Shown: piece after piece, positions 34,701 to 45,152 of the stretch
How positions within the stretch are numbered: the first letter of the stretch is position 1
Layout: each line of letters starts with the position of its first letter
Assembly (NCBI GenBank): GCA_951640165.1
Contig: OX621240.1
Location: forward strand, 6,336,713 to 6,400,712
DNA: 64,000 nucleotides
Source: Pseudoips prasinana
Lineage: Eukaryota; Arthropoda; Insecta; Lepidoptera; Nolidae
Direction: 5' to 3'
Program-made: the position numbers and the translations under genes
Notes under the pieces: generated by a model
Databases searched by the model: none
Told to the model about the DNA's origin: nothing
The model's input: only the letters and a program-made list of their open reading frames with translations

Positions 34701-37700
34701 GGTCGCCATGTGATGTTGGGTGTCTCAATTAAACACAAGTGATTAGCTTGAACGTCGCATTTATTATTCCCTTACTTACATGCTACTTAAGTCTAATATA
34801 GGTAGTAGGAGAGAGGCAAGCCGCACACTACACAGCCACGATTTCTGACGGATCGAACATAATATTGGCGTACTAGCAAGTATGGCGCCGTTCACATTTG
34901 TCGGCGCGAAGCGGCGGCGGCGACACCCGCCTGCCATACTCCCACCTGCCCTTACCCCGCTCTCGGCACTCGCGCAAGCAGTTTCGTCGACGTGTATGCA
35001 GAGAAGACACGTTTCAATATGGAGGGCGAAATTAATGTAGAAGTTTGAATTTCTCTTGTAGAAGACAGGAGTTTACTGTGGGATAAAACGTGTGAACAGT
35101 ACAAAAATAAAAGTTTAAAACTAGCGGCACGGCGTGAAATTTGTTGGATATTAAAGCCTGATTTTATGGAATTAAATGAAAGAGAAAGACAAAATTTTGC
35201 CTTTTATTTAAATACCACATTGCAATGAAAACGTCGTCGTCGTCCATACTATACAAAAGCTAGGCAACTCACAACTGTTTTGTGACGACCCAGGCTGGGC
35301 AATAAAACGACCGTACCGACAGTGATATTCACATTAGGTCGGGTCGGCGGCGTCTAGTGTGAACAGCAACACCCGGCAGTCGGTGAACGGCAAACTGTCG
35401 GTCTGACCTAATGTGAACCAGCTCTCAGTGTAAGAATCGCATTTTATTTCTTATTATTTTTAAACAATAGGTACTTATATTAATATCAAATAACGATAAA
35501 TTACAGTAACTTGGCGTGTTTAAAAGGTAATCATCTTATTTACAACAATTGTATTTACAGTTATTTACACACTTCGCACACGTTATTTGCACGAGTCAGC
35601 CTTTGCGTTGCACACAAATGAAGGCACGCTTACGTATACATGTCTCTTCACTTTATTTAATGTGTCCCTTTCACTTTTCACTTGTCTAAATGCGTGTTTG
35701 CTTCGCCTTTTTAGTTCTTCTACACTTCTAATATCATGTCCAGTTTGGCCGTATTCTAGGTCCTTTACACGACCCCACAAAAAAGTATAGAGGGGTTAAA
35801 TCCGGCGAGCGAGGACGCCACGGCACTGGCCCTCCTCGGCCTATCCGTGTTTCACCGCCGTACCACATACCGTTTAAAAATTCCCGTACGCCGATGGCGA
35901 AATGAGGTGGTGCTCCATCATGTTGAAAGTGTAGCCCTCTTATCTCTTCAAGAGGAATACGTTCCAACATTCTTGGATTCGAAGTAAGCGCAGATACGAG
36001 TAGGTATAAACGTCTCCCGTTCAGTCTGTCCAAGAACACTAGTCCTAGAATTCTGTTCCCCAGTATCCTAGCCCACACATTGACACTAAACCGAGTCTGA
36101 AAGTGGTCAGGCCGCACAACACGAGGATTCTCCTCAGTCCAATAATGCGCATTGTGTACATTTATGTTGAGTCCACAGAATGTTGCGTCGTTCTTCTCTA
36201 ATCCAATTACAAAACCCGAGGCGAGCCGCGTAGTCATGTGGATGCAATTCTTGGACTCTTGTGAAGTGGTAAGGATGGAGTCCTTCCCGATTTCAAAGCC
36301 GCCACACGTACATGTGGCTCACGTCGAACACTCGAGCAGCATCTCTGGTGCTCGTAAGAGGATGACGTGGGAAGAAGTCCAACACTTCATCTTCGAGTTC
36401 GGCAGAATATGTAGGCCTGCCTGCGTCAACCGGAGGCGGGTCAAAGCGGCCGTGTTCTCTGTACCTGTACACGGCATCTAGAATGGTATGATGACTTACT
36501 CGCACACCAAACCTCTGCTGGTATAAGTTCACTGCATGCGCAGGTACAGAGTTACACTCGCGGTAGCACAATACCATTTCAAGACATTCTTGATTAGAAT
36601 ACAGTCGTCTGGAAGGCATTTTTAATAAAGGCGCCCGAAATTCACTTCCGTGCACTTTCATAACTAAGTTTTGTTAACTGGTTAAGAAAAACCCTTTTTT
36701 ATTATTGTTTTCACAACTGGTTTTTAAACAAGAATACGAAGTGTTCTTTCATAACTGACAATCACAATATCCATAATAATTTGGGTTAGGTTATGTTAGA
36801 TTGGTGACCATTTGGCGCGCGATGGCGAGCGAGCGTAGCGAGCGTGCCGCGGCAGCGGCCGCCGAGCGCGAGAAAAACATTAACCATGGATTGTATTTGT
36901 GATTGTCAGTTATGAATGAACACTTCGTATTCTTGTTTAAAAACCAGTTGTGAAAACGATAATAAAAAAGGGTTTTTCTTAACCAGTTAACAAAATTTAG
37001 TTATGAAAGTGCACGAAAGGCGATATTCCCGGTACTGACCGCTCGGGCGGGGGGCGGAGAACGAGGTGCGACTGAGCGGTCGGCCAGCGCGTGAGACGAA
37101 CGGGGTAGTGCGGGTGAGGGTGCGGGCGCGCGGGGCTGCGCATTGACAACAAAGTGGACGGCGCCGCGGCGCGCAGCGGCAACAGCGGGAAGTCTACAGA
37201 GTGGTTTTATGCCAATAAATCAATTCAAATTTATACGTACAATTTTTTGTATGAATAAAAATATGACATATATATTGCAGTCGTGGCAGATATTTTTTCT
37301 AACACCTTATATATTATTGGGATAGGTTGAATTTGAAAAAATATTGCCATTTCATAATGATATTTATAACTTGCAGGACTTTTAAAATTGTGTACACCTA
37401 TGTATTTGATTTTTGAGAACTATGTATTTATTGTATAAGATCCTCTTTGTACCAAATTTCATACAATAAATATTGATTGATTGATTAGGGCCTATGCACA
37501 CCATGTTTTTAAGCGCGCCGTCGACGCGCGTTTGTAGCGATACAAACGCGATACAGACGCGCGTCAGTATCGCGTTTGTATCGATTCACTACAACAAACT
37601 GTTCTGAAGGATAAAAGTGCGCAGTAGACGCGCGTTTTGGAAACGCGCGTCGACGGCGTGTTTAAAAGACTACACAAAACTCTAAACAACATAATATTCT

Positions 37701-40350
37701 GTTTTCTTTTAATTTTCAGGTGACAAGTTCATATGTTCTTCTACAAAAACTGAAAACGTTCCACTGTGCTAGCTGCACAGAAAGTTTTGACAGTATAAGG
37801 GAGCTTTTGTTACATAAAGGGCAACACGCTTGCACTGCTGAGTATGTACTCTACTAATTTCAATTTTATTAAGGGGGTTAAGAGGGGCTGGTTGGCTTGG
37901 TTGGTAGATACATTGATGCCGCAGGCTGTGGGTTTGATTCCCACCCAGGACATATATTTGTGTGCATGAACATGTTTGTTTGTCCTGAGTCTTTGTGTAA
38001 TTATCTATGTAAGTATATATTTCCAAAAGAAAAGTTGTATCAGCTATCTGGTTTGCATAGTACAAGCCGTGCTTATTTTGGGATCAGATGGCGTTCTGCG
38101 CATAATGTCCCAGGATATAATTAAATCAGAGGTTGTGGGTTTGATCCCCACCCAGCACAAATCTTTGTGGTGGAAGAGTGGTACAAATTCGATGAAATAT
38201 GGCTGATACCTATAGGGTTTGTGGTAAAAGTTAAAACATAGCTTATTTTTCTTAAAGTCTGTGTGCTAATTGCCAGACGCTTTTATATTTTTAAAAACTA
38301 GGTATGTAAGTTCATTTAAAGTTGGGTTCTTAGGATTTAATATATACTCTGGTAACTATTTCAATAGTATTTGTTAGCTGCCACACATTGTAGGGTCCAA
38401 TGCTATTGTAGCAATGATCTGATGGCCGTTTGTGAATAATGTCCCAGGATAATCTTAGTCACGGTCATCATATCAGCTGAAAGACGTCCACTGCAGGACA
38501 AAGGCCTCCCCCAAAGATCTCCACAATTGACGGTGTTGCGCTATCCAGCGATTTCCAGCGACCCGCACAAGATCATCGGTCCATCTTGTAGAGCGCCTGC
38601 CCACGCTGCGTCTTCCGTTTCGTGGTCGCCACTCGAGAACCTTTCTGCCCCAGCGGCCGTCGGTTCTACGAGCTATGTGCTCTGCCCACTGCCACTTCAG
38701 CTTGGCAATTCTTACGTCTATTTCGGTTACTTTGGTTCGCCTGCGGATCTCAACATTTCTGATTCGATCTCGTAGTGAAACTCCAAGCATAGCCCTTTCC
38801 ATTGCTCTTTGGGTGACCTTGAGCCGCCTGATAAGGCCCATAGTGAGCGACCACGTCTCTGTTCCGTAAGTCATCACTGGCAACACACACTTAGTCACGT
38901 TGTTAATCAGAAAATAAAAACAATATATTTTTGTACTTTCAGCAAAAATACAAGACAAATTTCAAGCTGCAACATTAACAGCACTCCCAAACCTTACAAG
39001 TGTCCAAAGTGCGAGTACAGCTTTGTAGCCAAGGCCGCTCTAGAAGAACACTCTATACTTCACCTGCCGTTCCCTCATAACTGTCACTGTGGCATCGGCT
39101 TCTACGACGCACAAGACCTTAAAGATCACAAACGGTTGGTACATAACGTAACGCGTAAACCACTGTGTGTGAAAAAAGTACAATATAAATTGTCGGATGA
39201 AGAAGAATCGCCGCCGAAATACATATCAGAAAGACCGACAACAAAACCGAGGCTGAAACTAAAGAAAAAAAATCAATGTCATAATATACCAAAACCTGAT
39301 ATAGTTATTGTAACTGTTGGGGATAAATTTGAATGTCCCAAATGTAAGAAACTTTATTCGAGTAGAATGAACCTCCATATCCACTACCGCATCCACACGG
39401 GCCAAAAACCATACCGGTGTGACATATGCAATAAATCTTTTACACAACAAAACATTCTGACTGCCCACCAGTATCGCCATACAGATGAAAAGAATCACAA
39501 ATGCCCCACATGTAACAAAGCGTTTTCGACAGAAGAATATTTACGGCGACACCAATCAATTCACGATGACTTAAAACTGTACACTTGCCCATTTTGTGGG
39601 AAAGGATTCAATGATCCATCGGCATGCATTCGCCACAAGCGTATACACACTCGAGATAAACGCTATAAATGTCCCTTTTGTCCCAAAGCCTTTACTGATA
39701 TCAGCGGACTGGCCGGACACAAAAGACGACACTTCAACAGGAAGATCTCCTGTAATATATGTGGCAAAAAGTTTTATGTTAAATACGAGTTAGAGAAGCA
39801 TATGTTCGTCCACACCAAAGAGAAATCATTCGAGTGTGACCACTGCCATAGATGTTATAGTACAAAGTCTAATCTCGCGATGCACATCAAATATTGGCAC
39901 ACGAAAATGAAAAGATTTAACTGCAGCTTTTGTCCTAAAGACTTTCCTTTTAATTGTACCTTAAAGCACCATATAATGAGACGACATTTAAATGTAAAAA
40001 GGTTTGTCTGCCACTTATGTGAAAAAGGTTTCTTCGCCCATAAGGAATTTAATTCACATATGTCGGCAAAACACTACCGGGTCAGACCTGAGGATTTCAG
40101 TTATGAATGCGATTACTGCGGTACCAAGTTTCGCGAAAGATCGGGCGTGTTTCAGCATATAGTGTACAGGCATTTACAGATTCAATGTAATAGGTGCCAC
40201 GCTAAGTTTCCGACTACAGTTGATTTAAAAAGACATAAATTGGAGAAACCCGAGGCATGTGAAATCTGTGGCAAAATATTTTTCTGTGAGGGCCTTAAAG
40301 ACAGACATATTATGAGGGGTCATATTTCCAAAGAATTAAAAGTGTTCTAA
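25702..40350 (+). CDS. C2H2 zinc-finger protein gene, copy 1 (four coding exons)
   Basis: Exons 25702-25710, 26626-26754, 37720-37841 and 38943-40350 join in phase through GT/AG introns to about 555 residues. Fingers: one C2HC in exon 2, one in exon 3, and about 14 in exon 4; one near the C-terminus lacks its second histidine. A basic linker (KPRLKLKKKN) separates the first two exon-4 fingers from a longer array. Linkers like HTGQKPY show DNA-binding type fingers, so it is probably a nuclear DNA-binding regulator; targets are unknown. There is no ZAD, BTB or KRAB domain in what I assembled. Intron 2 (11 kb) and intron 3 are full of transposons. This is the only host gene I can support here. 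Confidence 0.85.
26180..26530 (-). repeat. tRNA-derived SINE in intron 1
   Basis: On the minus strand a tRNA-like head at about 26460-26510 has an A box (TGGCCTAGTGG) and a B box (GGTTCAAATTC). The body runs left to about 26180 through a TG-repeat-like patch. Confidence 0.6.
26626..26754 (+). CDS. Zinc-finger gene exon 2
   Basis: Acceptor TTTGTACACAG before 26626 and donor GTAAGT after 26754. It encodes 43 residues with the C2HC finger HKCDRCPRVFAHLNDLIKHA then RYC. Phase 0 at both ends. The duplication does not include this exon. Confidence 0.85.
26783..27075 (-). repeat. Jockey/CR1-like 3' UTR fragment in intron 2
   Basis: Matches the 3' UTR of the fragments at 3680 and 10216 (CCCTACCGTGCAGTGCATGA; CTGCTACACAATTTGGCTTT), ending in the truncated coding C-terminus. 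The CAAAGTC tail is at the left. Confidence 0.85.
27856..27985 (+). repeat. Interspersed repeat with a perfect 31-bp hairpin
   Basis: 27856-27886 and 27892-27922 are perfect inverse complements around a 5-nt loop. The right arm and the following 60 bases (GGGTTAGCGATCG; GACGCTGCCCATTCTCTG after small gaps) match the reverse complement of 58870-58985, so the right arm belongs to a dispersed repeat and the left arm is an inverted copy of its edge. Confidence 0.75.
27983..28070 (+). repeat. tRNA-derived SINE head
   Basis: A box TGGCGCAGCGG and B box GGTTCGAGTCC at tRNA spacing, ending CCCGCG and running into A-rich sequence. No CCA-adjacent acceptor pairing or gene-like flanks, so a SINE rather than a tRNA gene. 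Confidence 0.65.
28823..28946 (-). repeat. LTR of the 6-kb element (3' LTR in minus orientation)
   Basis: On the minus strand begins TGTAGTGTGCGG and ends CCCAACATCACA. Identical by eye to 34709-34832 and to 42141-42264. Confidence 0.88.
28947..32786. other. Internal non-coding part of the LTR element
   Basis: AT-rich, no frame that resembles a protein. It holds a SINE at 29868-29950 and a repeated ATCAATCAATC motif at 29427-29440 that looks like the tail of a small retroposon. Nothing else recognised. Confidence 0.5.
29868..29950 (+). repeat. tRNA-derived SINE head
   Basis: A box TGGCGCAGCGG and a degenerate B box GTTCAATTCC; related to 27983-28070 but more diverged. Confidence 0.55.
33552..34182. 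mobile_element. 631-bp TIR element without target duplication (Spy-like)
   Basis: Ends GAACATCGGGC and GCCCGATGTTC, inserted exactly between AAA and TTT. The duplicated copy has the uninterrupted site at 41614/41615 with AAATTT, so no target base was duplicated. The interior has no coding frame. AAATTT targets without duplication recall the Spy group of DNA transposons; that link is from memory. Confidence 0.75.
34709..34832 (-). repeat. LTR of the 6-kb element (5' LTR in minus orientation) with primer site
   Basis: 124 bp. The minus-strand primer site TGGCGACCCTGCCAGC ends at 34708, directly adjoining the LTR. Confidence 0.88.
35018..35226 (+). pseudogene. MADF-domain remnant of the Harbinger-type element
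   Basis: The frame reads MEGEINVEV, stop, then ISLVEDRSLLWDKTCEQYKN and a region with ICWILKPDF. The pattern (LVEDRS.LWD...YKN) is the MADF DNA-binding fold used by the accessory DNA-binding protein of Harbinger elements. One internal stop and a short C-terminus make it a relic. The identical copy is at 42450-42658. Confidence 0.7.
35583..36661 (-). pseudogene. Tc1/mariner-like transposase with DUF4817-type N-terminus (broken)
   Basis: Frame 36661-36293 carries the N-terminal helix-turn-helix region (RLYSNQECLEMVLCYRECNS, then PAHAVNLYQQRFGVRVSHHT). After a frame change, 36237-35734 has WTEENPRVVRPDHFQTRFSV, NVWARILG, the second acidic box FQHDGAPPHFA and the third SPDLTPLYFF, with 38 residues between these aspartates. 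A further frame change near 35760 leads to MWGRVKDLEYGQ, the C-terminus. The first catalytic aspartate region is degenerate. Two frameshifts make it inactive. Superfamily by motif style; clear TIRs were not found. Confidence 0.75.
36646..37018. repeat. Large foldback: 120-bp inverted repeat around a GC-rich centre
   Basis: Arm 36646-36766 matches the reverse complement of 36898-37018 with about four mismatches. The 130-bp centre is GC-rich with GAGCGAGCGTAGCGAGCG and GGCGCGCGATGG. The left arm abuts the start of the transposase relic, so it may be its terminal repeat with a second inverted end. The copy is at 44078-44450. Confidence 0.8.
37190..37487 (+). repeat. Non-LTR retrotransposon 3' UTR fragment
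   Basis: AT-rich non-coding sequence ending with CAATAAATATTGATTGATTG, a (GATT)n tail of the kind found at non-LTR 3' ends. The copy is at about 44622-44920. Family not recognised. Confidence 0.45.
37508..37667. repeat. GC-rich palindromic MITE-like repeat before exon 3
   Basis: Ends share TTTAA.C.CGCCGTCGACGCG in inverted orientation, with nested CGCGTTTGTAGCGATACAAA and GACGCGCG palindromes. It lies about 50 bp upstream of the exon-3 acceptor. The copy is at 44941-45100, where a T run is one base longer. Confidence 0.6.
37720..37841 (+). CDS. Zinc-finger gene exon 3, copy 1
   Basis: Acceptor CTTTTAATTTTCAG and donor GTATGT. 122 nt encode 40 residues plus two bases, with the finger FHCASCTESFDSIRELLLHK then GQH. 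The phase (0 in, 2 out) fits exons 2 and 4. Confidence 0.85.
37876..38200 (+). repeat. tRNA-derived SINE(s) in intron 3
   Basis: Two tRNA-like units: a head at 37886-37950 with A box TTGGTTGGTAG and B box GGGTTTGATTCC, and a second B-box-like GGGTTTGATCCCC at 38129. The GTCCCAGGATA motifs at 38107 and 38442 look like tails of the same family. Confidence 0.55.
38458..38915 (-). pseudogene. RTE-type retrotransposon 3' fragment in intron 3
   Basis: The minus-strand frame reads the C-terminal end of an RTE reverse transcriptase: CVLPVMTYGTETWSLT, then MLGVSLRDRIRNVEIRRRTK, EHIARRTDGRWGRKVLEW and RWTDDLVRVAGNRWIA. The 3' end is followed by TCAGCTGAAAGACGTCCACT, a frequent RTE terminus. It is 5'-truncated, so only the last 150 or so residues are present. 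The duplicate lies at 45891-46348. Confidence 0.85.
38943..40350 (+). CDS. Zinc-finger gene exon 4 (terminal, main finger array), copy 1
   Basis: Acceptor TTTTGTACTTTCAG at 38942. The exon completes an aspartate codon from exon 3 and encodes 468 residues to the TAA at 40348-40350. It holds about 14 C2H2 fingers, among them FECPKCKKLYSSRMNLHIHY, YRCDICNKSFTQQNILTAHQ and the last, EACEICGKIFFCEGLKDRHI. Undamaged in this copy. Confidence 0.92.
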
Positions 40351-40498
40351 ACTTAGATATAATAGCATATTGTATTGTTTAATTACATTCCCCATATCCC
40401 TAAAAACTTCAGTGAAACAGGTTGCAGCGGTGAGCAATTTTTTTAATTGTAAATTTTACTGATTAGATCTTCATTTAGTCACAAAATATGTACTAGTA

Positions 40499-40633
40499 CA
40501 GACTCCAGCACATCAAGCTACCCCAGTCTGTCAAATTTCCCCAGTTAAAAGTGAACCTTATGCTTATGTGATAAAGTAGAAAATCTATAAAAGAAATTTG
40601 ACAGATTGAGGTAGCTTGATGTACTGGAGTCTG
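40499..40633. mobile_element. TA-flanked MITE 3' of the zinc-finger gene
   Basis: 135 bp with about 40-bp terminal repeats CAGACTCCAGCACATCAAGC, flanked by TA. Other members: 47933-48067 (the duplicate) and 59752-59867. Confidence 0.85.
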
Positions 40634-42140
40634 TACATTCCTTCTTTTCTTTTGAAGTCGTTTAAAAAGTACGTTTAAAAGAGTGTTCTGTAGCCAGTCC
40701 GATTTCAAGGAACAATTTCGACTACGGCGGTTCGGAATTAAAATTTCATTTATTCCGTTTAAATGTTACATTGATATAATAATAATATCTTTATTCAGTA
40801 AGTACTTAAGTCTAATTAACAATTTACATCTGTACCTGAACTAGGCTTGACAAACCTCACTTTCATATAATATTAAACATCCACACACTATTCAATTACA
40901 CATTACGTGCTTTATGTATTATCTAAGTCATATAACAAAACAGTACCTAATTGAAGTCATCAGACTACTAAAAGCTTTTTAATACTGTTCTTCCTTTCCT
41001 CTTTCTGCCTATTCTTTATATACGAATCAGTACCTAATTGGATTCACAATGCTACAAAAAGATTTTTAATACTGATTTACTACACGCCTGGAAATCTCTT
41101 ATCTCTCTGGTAACGAAAACCACTAACTCTAACGCTCTAACTTATCACTGTAACGAATAAAATTCATTGTAATCGTATCGCATCATCATAACATCATTCA
41201 AGGTATTAAGAATGTATTATATATATCATACTACTTGAAATAAATTAAGTCAAAGAATATTACCATGTCGCAAATAACTGCGATAACCAAAGTGAATTTA
41301 ACGTTAAATCATAGATAATTTAATTTTCCTATTCATTAAATTGTTTTCAACGCCTACTTAAGTAAACAACCATTTCATCATCATCATCATCATATCAGAC
41401 GAAAGACGTCAACAACCATTTAATACACATATATTTTAAAATTATGAAAATTGTTGTCTGTAGTTGACGCGAGTAAGTATAGAGTATGTATAGTAAGTTG
41501 GACACCTAACGTATATCATATATACCTATTTATTTTAATTTTACAGAAATATTTAGTATCTATATATATGTATATAAAATTAATATAATTCAAAATCGTA
41601 AATACGGCAATAAATTTCTAAAATAGTTACATATCAAATTGGCTAAAAATAAATTCAACTCAGTATTTTAAAATAAATTATACGAGTAACTCACATTTTT
41701 GTCTAATCATATTCTAACACGGCTCTGGTCAAATTTTCGTATCGCTCGCAGGTCTTGAAAGAAAATCATTTTGAATGTTACGCCTCGCCTGCCGCTGACT
41801 GGAACTTGGTTAAGCTTGACAGTTTGAGCCGGGATAACCCTGGACTCCGCTGGGTGGCTGGGATATCCCTAGCCTAGCCTTCTTTCTTCATTAACATATT
41901 TTCTTCTTAATTAATATTAATCTTCTCGTTTTTAATTTTTTATCTTCTTTCCGTTGTTCCTTTTTTTCTTATATTCTGTTTTTCTTATTTTTATTTCCCG
42001 ATATTTCTTCTTATGTATTTTTCTGGATCTTCTTTATTGATTATTCATTCCATTTTTCTTTTTGTCTCCGCAATTCCGCTCTTTTTCGTCAGGTCCTGGC
42101 CAGCACCGCCATGGTGATGACAGCGCTGGCAGGGTCGCCA

Positions 42141-42264
42141 TGTGATGTTGGGTGTCTCAATTAAACACAAGTGATTAGCTTGAACGTCGCATTTATTATT
42201 CCCTTACTTACATGCTACTTAAGTCTAATATAGGTAGTAGGAGAGAGGCAAGCCGCACACTACA
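42141..42264 (-). repeat. Duplicated single LTR of the 6-kb element
   Basis: Identical by eye to 34709-34832. Its partner LTR is outside the duplicated unit, so this copy is an orphan. Confidence 0.85.
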
Positions 42265-43014
42265 CAGCCACGATTTCTGACGGATCGAACATAATATTGG
42301 CGTACTAGCAAGTATGGCGCCGTTCACATTTGTCGGCGCGAAGCGGCGGCGGCGACACCCGCCTGCCATACTCCCACCTGCCCTTACCCCGCTCTCGGCA
42401 CTCGCGCAAGCAGTTTCGTCGACGTGTATGCAGAGAAGACACGTTTCAATATGGAGGGCGAAATTAATGTAGAAGTTTGAATTTCTCTTGTAGAAGACAG
42501 GAGTTTACTGTGGGATAAAACGTGTGAACAGTACAAAAATAAAAGTTTAAAACTAGCGGCACGGCGTGAAATTTGTTGGATATTAAAGCCTGATTTTATG
42601 GAATTAAATGAAAGAGAAAGACAAAATTTTGCCTTTTATTTAAATACCACATTGCAATGAAAACGTCGTCGTCGTCCATACTATACAAAAGCTAGGCAAC
42701 TCACAACTGTTTTGTGACGACCCAGGCTGGGCAATAAAACGACCGTACCGACAGTGATATTCACATTAGGTCGGGTCGGCGGCGTCTAGTGTGAACAGCA
42801 ACACCCGGCAGTCGGTGAACGGCAAACTGTCGGTCTGACCTAATGTGAACCAGCTCTCAGTGTAAGAATCGCATTTTATTTCTTATTATTTTTAAACAAT
42901 AGGTACTTATATTAATATCAAATAACGATAAATTACAGTAACTTGGCGTGTTTAAAAGGTAATCATCTTATTTACAACAATTGTATTTACAGTTATTTAC
43001 ACACTTCGCACACG

Positions 43015-44093
43015 TTATTTGCACGAGTCAGCCTTTGCGTTGCACACAAATGAAGGCACGCTTACGTATACATGTCTCTTCACTTTATTTAATGTGTCCC
43101 TTTCACTTTTCACTTGTCTAAATGCGTGTTTGCTTCGCCTTTTTAGTTCTTCTACACTTCTAATATCATGTCCAGTTTGGCCGTATTCTAGGTCCTTTAC
43201 ACGACCCCACAAAAAAGTATAGAGGGGTTAAATCCGGCGAGCGAGGACGCCACGGCACTGGCCCTCCTCGGCCTATCCGTGTTTCACCGCCGTACCACAT
43301 ACCGTTTAAAAATTCCCGTACGCCGATGGCGAAATGAGGTGGTGCTCCATCATGTTGAAAGTGTAGCCCTCTTATCTCTTCAAGAGGAATACGTTCCAAC
43401 ATTCTTGGATTCGAAGTAAGCGCAGATACGAGTAGGTATAAACGTCTCCCGTTCAGTCTGTCCAAGAACACTAGTCCTAGAATTCTGTTCCCCAGTATCC
43501 TAGCCCACACATTGACACTAAACCGAGTCTGAAAGTGGTCAGGCCGCACAACACGAGGATTCTCCTCAGTCCAATAATGCGCATTGTGTACATTTATGTT
43601 GAGTCCACAGAATGTTGCGTCGTTCTTCTCTAATCCAATTACAAAACCCGAGGCGAGCCGCGTAGTCATGTGGATGCAATTCTTGGACTCTTGTGAAGTG
43701 GTAAGGATGGAGTCCTTCCCGATTTCAAAGCCGCCACACGTACATGTGGCTCACGTCGAACACTCGAGCAGCATCTCTGGTGCTCGTAAGAGGATGACGT
43801 GGGAAGAAGTCCAACACTTCATCTTCGAGTTCGGCAGAATATGTAGGCCTGCCTGCGTCAACCGGAGGCGGGTCAAAGCGGCCGTGTTCTCTGTACCTGT
43901 ACACGGCATCTAGAATGGTATGATGACTTACTCGCACACCAAACCTCTGCTGGTATAAGTTCACTGCATGCGCAGGTACAGAGTTACACTCGCGGTAGCA
44001 CAATACCATTTCAAGACATTCTTGATTAGAATACAGTCGTCTGGAAGGCATTTTTAATAAAGGCGCCCGAAATTCACTTCCGTGCACTTTCAT
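43015..44093 (-). pseudogene. Tc1/mariner-like transposase relic, duplicate
   Basis: The same frames and the same two frame breaks as 35583-36661, so the damage predates the duplication. The following foldback (44078-44450) has one arm base (44388) that pairs better than in copy 1. Confidence 0.75.
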
Positions 44094-45152
44094 AACTAAG
44101 TTTTGTTAACTGGTTAAGAAAAACCCTTTTTTATTATTGTTTTCACAACTGGTTTTTAAACAAGAATACGAAGTGTTCTTTCATAACTGACAATCACAAT
44201 ATCCATAATAATTTGGGTTAGGTTATGTTAGATTGGTGACCATTTGGCGCGCGATGGCGAGCGAGCGTAGCGAGCGTGCCGCGGCAGCGGCCGCCGAGCG
44301 CGAGAAAAACATTAACCATGGATTGTATTTGTGATTGTCAGTTATGAATGAACACTTCGTATTCTTGTTTAAAAACCAGTTGTGAAAACAATAATAAAAA
44401 AGGGTTTTTCTTAACCAGTTAACAAAATTTAGTTATGAAAGTGCACGAAAGGCGATATTCCCGGTACTGACCGCTCGGGCGGGGGGCGGAGAACGAGGTG
44501 CGACTGAGCGGTCGGCCAGCGCGTGAGACGAACGGGGTAGTGCGGGTGAGGGTGCGGGCGCGCGGGGCTGCGCATTGACAACAAAGTGGACGGCGCCGCG
44601 GCGCGCAGCGGCAACAGCGGGAAGTCTACAGAGTGGTTTTATGCCAATAAATCAATTCAAATTTATACGTACAATTTTTTGTATGAATAAAAATATGACA
44701 TATATATTGCAGTCGTGGCAGATATTTTTTCTAACACCTTATATATTATTGGGATAGGTTGAATTTGAAAAAATATTGCCATTTCATAATGATATTTATA
44801 ACTTGCAGGACTTTTAAAATTGTGTACACCTATGTATTTGATTTTTGAGAACTATGTATTTATTGTATAAGATCCTCTTTGTACCAAATTTCATACAATA
44901 AATATTGATTGATTGATTAGGGCCTATGCACACCATGTTTTTTAAGCGCGCCGTCGACGCGCGTTTGTAGCGATACAAACGCGATACAGACGCGCGTCAG
45001 TATCGCGTTTGTATCGATTCACTACAACAAACTGTTCTGAAGGATAAAAGTGCGCAGTAGACGCGCGTTTTGGAAACGCGCGTCGACGGCGTGTTTAAAA
45101 GACTACACAAAACTCTAAACAACATAATATTCTGTTTTCTTTTAATTTTCAG

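Larger units (their letters stand above)
28823..34832 (-). mobile_element. 6-kb LTR element without recognisable coding (LARD-like)
   Basis: Two LTRs of 124 bp, identical by eye, lie at 28823-28946 and 34709-34832, with the 4-bp duplication CAGC on both sides (28819-28822 and 34833-34836). On the minus strand the primer site TGGCGACCCTGCCAGC directly follows the LTR, then a purine-rich leader (34440-34690). A polypurine tract GCGGGGGAGG ends next to the other LTR. Between them I find no gag, protease, RT or integrase, only AT-rich sequence with a SINE and a TIR element. Primer style and 4-bp duplication suggest a Ty3/gypsy-type parent. Confidence 0.8.
28675..35424. mobile_element. PIF/Harbinger-type element split by an LTR element
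   Basis: Terminal repeats GAGCTGGTTCACATTAGGTC at both ends (about 30 bp with few mismatches), flanked by the 3-bp duplication TCA (28672-28674 and 35425-35427). Excluding the LTR element it is about 740 bp. It keeps a MADF-domain remnant at 35018-35226 and internal copies of the TTCACATTAGG motif. Non-autonomous. Confidence 0.85.
32787..40849. repeat. Tandem segmental duplication, copy 1
   Basis: Matches 40850-48284 almost base for base. Differences I saw: the 631-bp element 33552-34182 is only in copy 1; copy 2 has one extra T near 44940 and one near 47011; and there are single substitutions (for example at 36956/44388, near 40531/47965 and near 40665/48099). The left edge lies inside the LTR element in intron 2. 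The junction shares the two bases AC. Confidence 0.93.

Noticed and set aside
38527..38869. Plus-strand frames inside intron 3
   Set aside because: They are antisense shadows of the RTE fragment that reads on the minus strand.
38809..38942. N-terminal extension of zinc-finger exon 4 starting MGDLEPP
   Set aside because: This part is intron and antisense RTE sequence; a good acceptor at 38942 joins in phase with exon 3.
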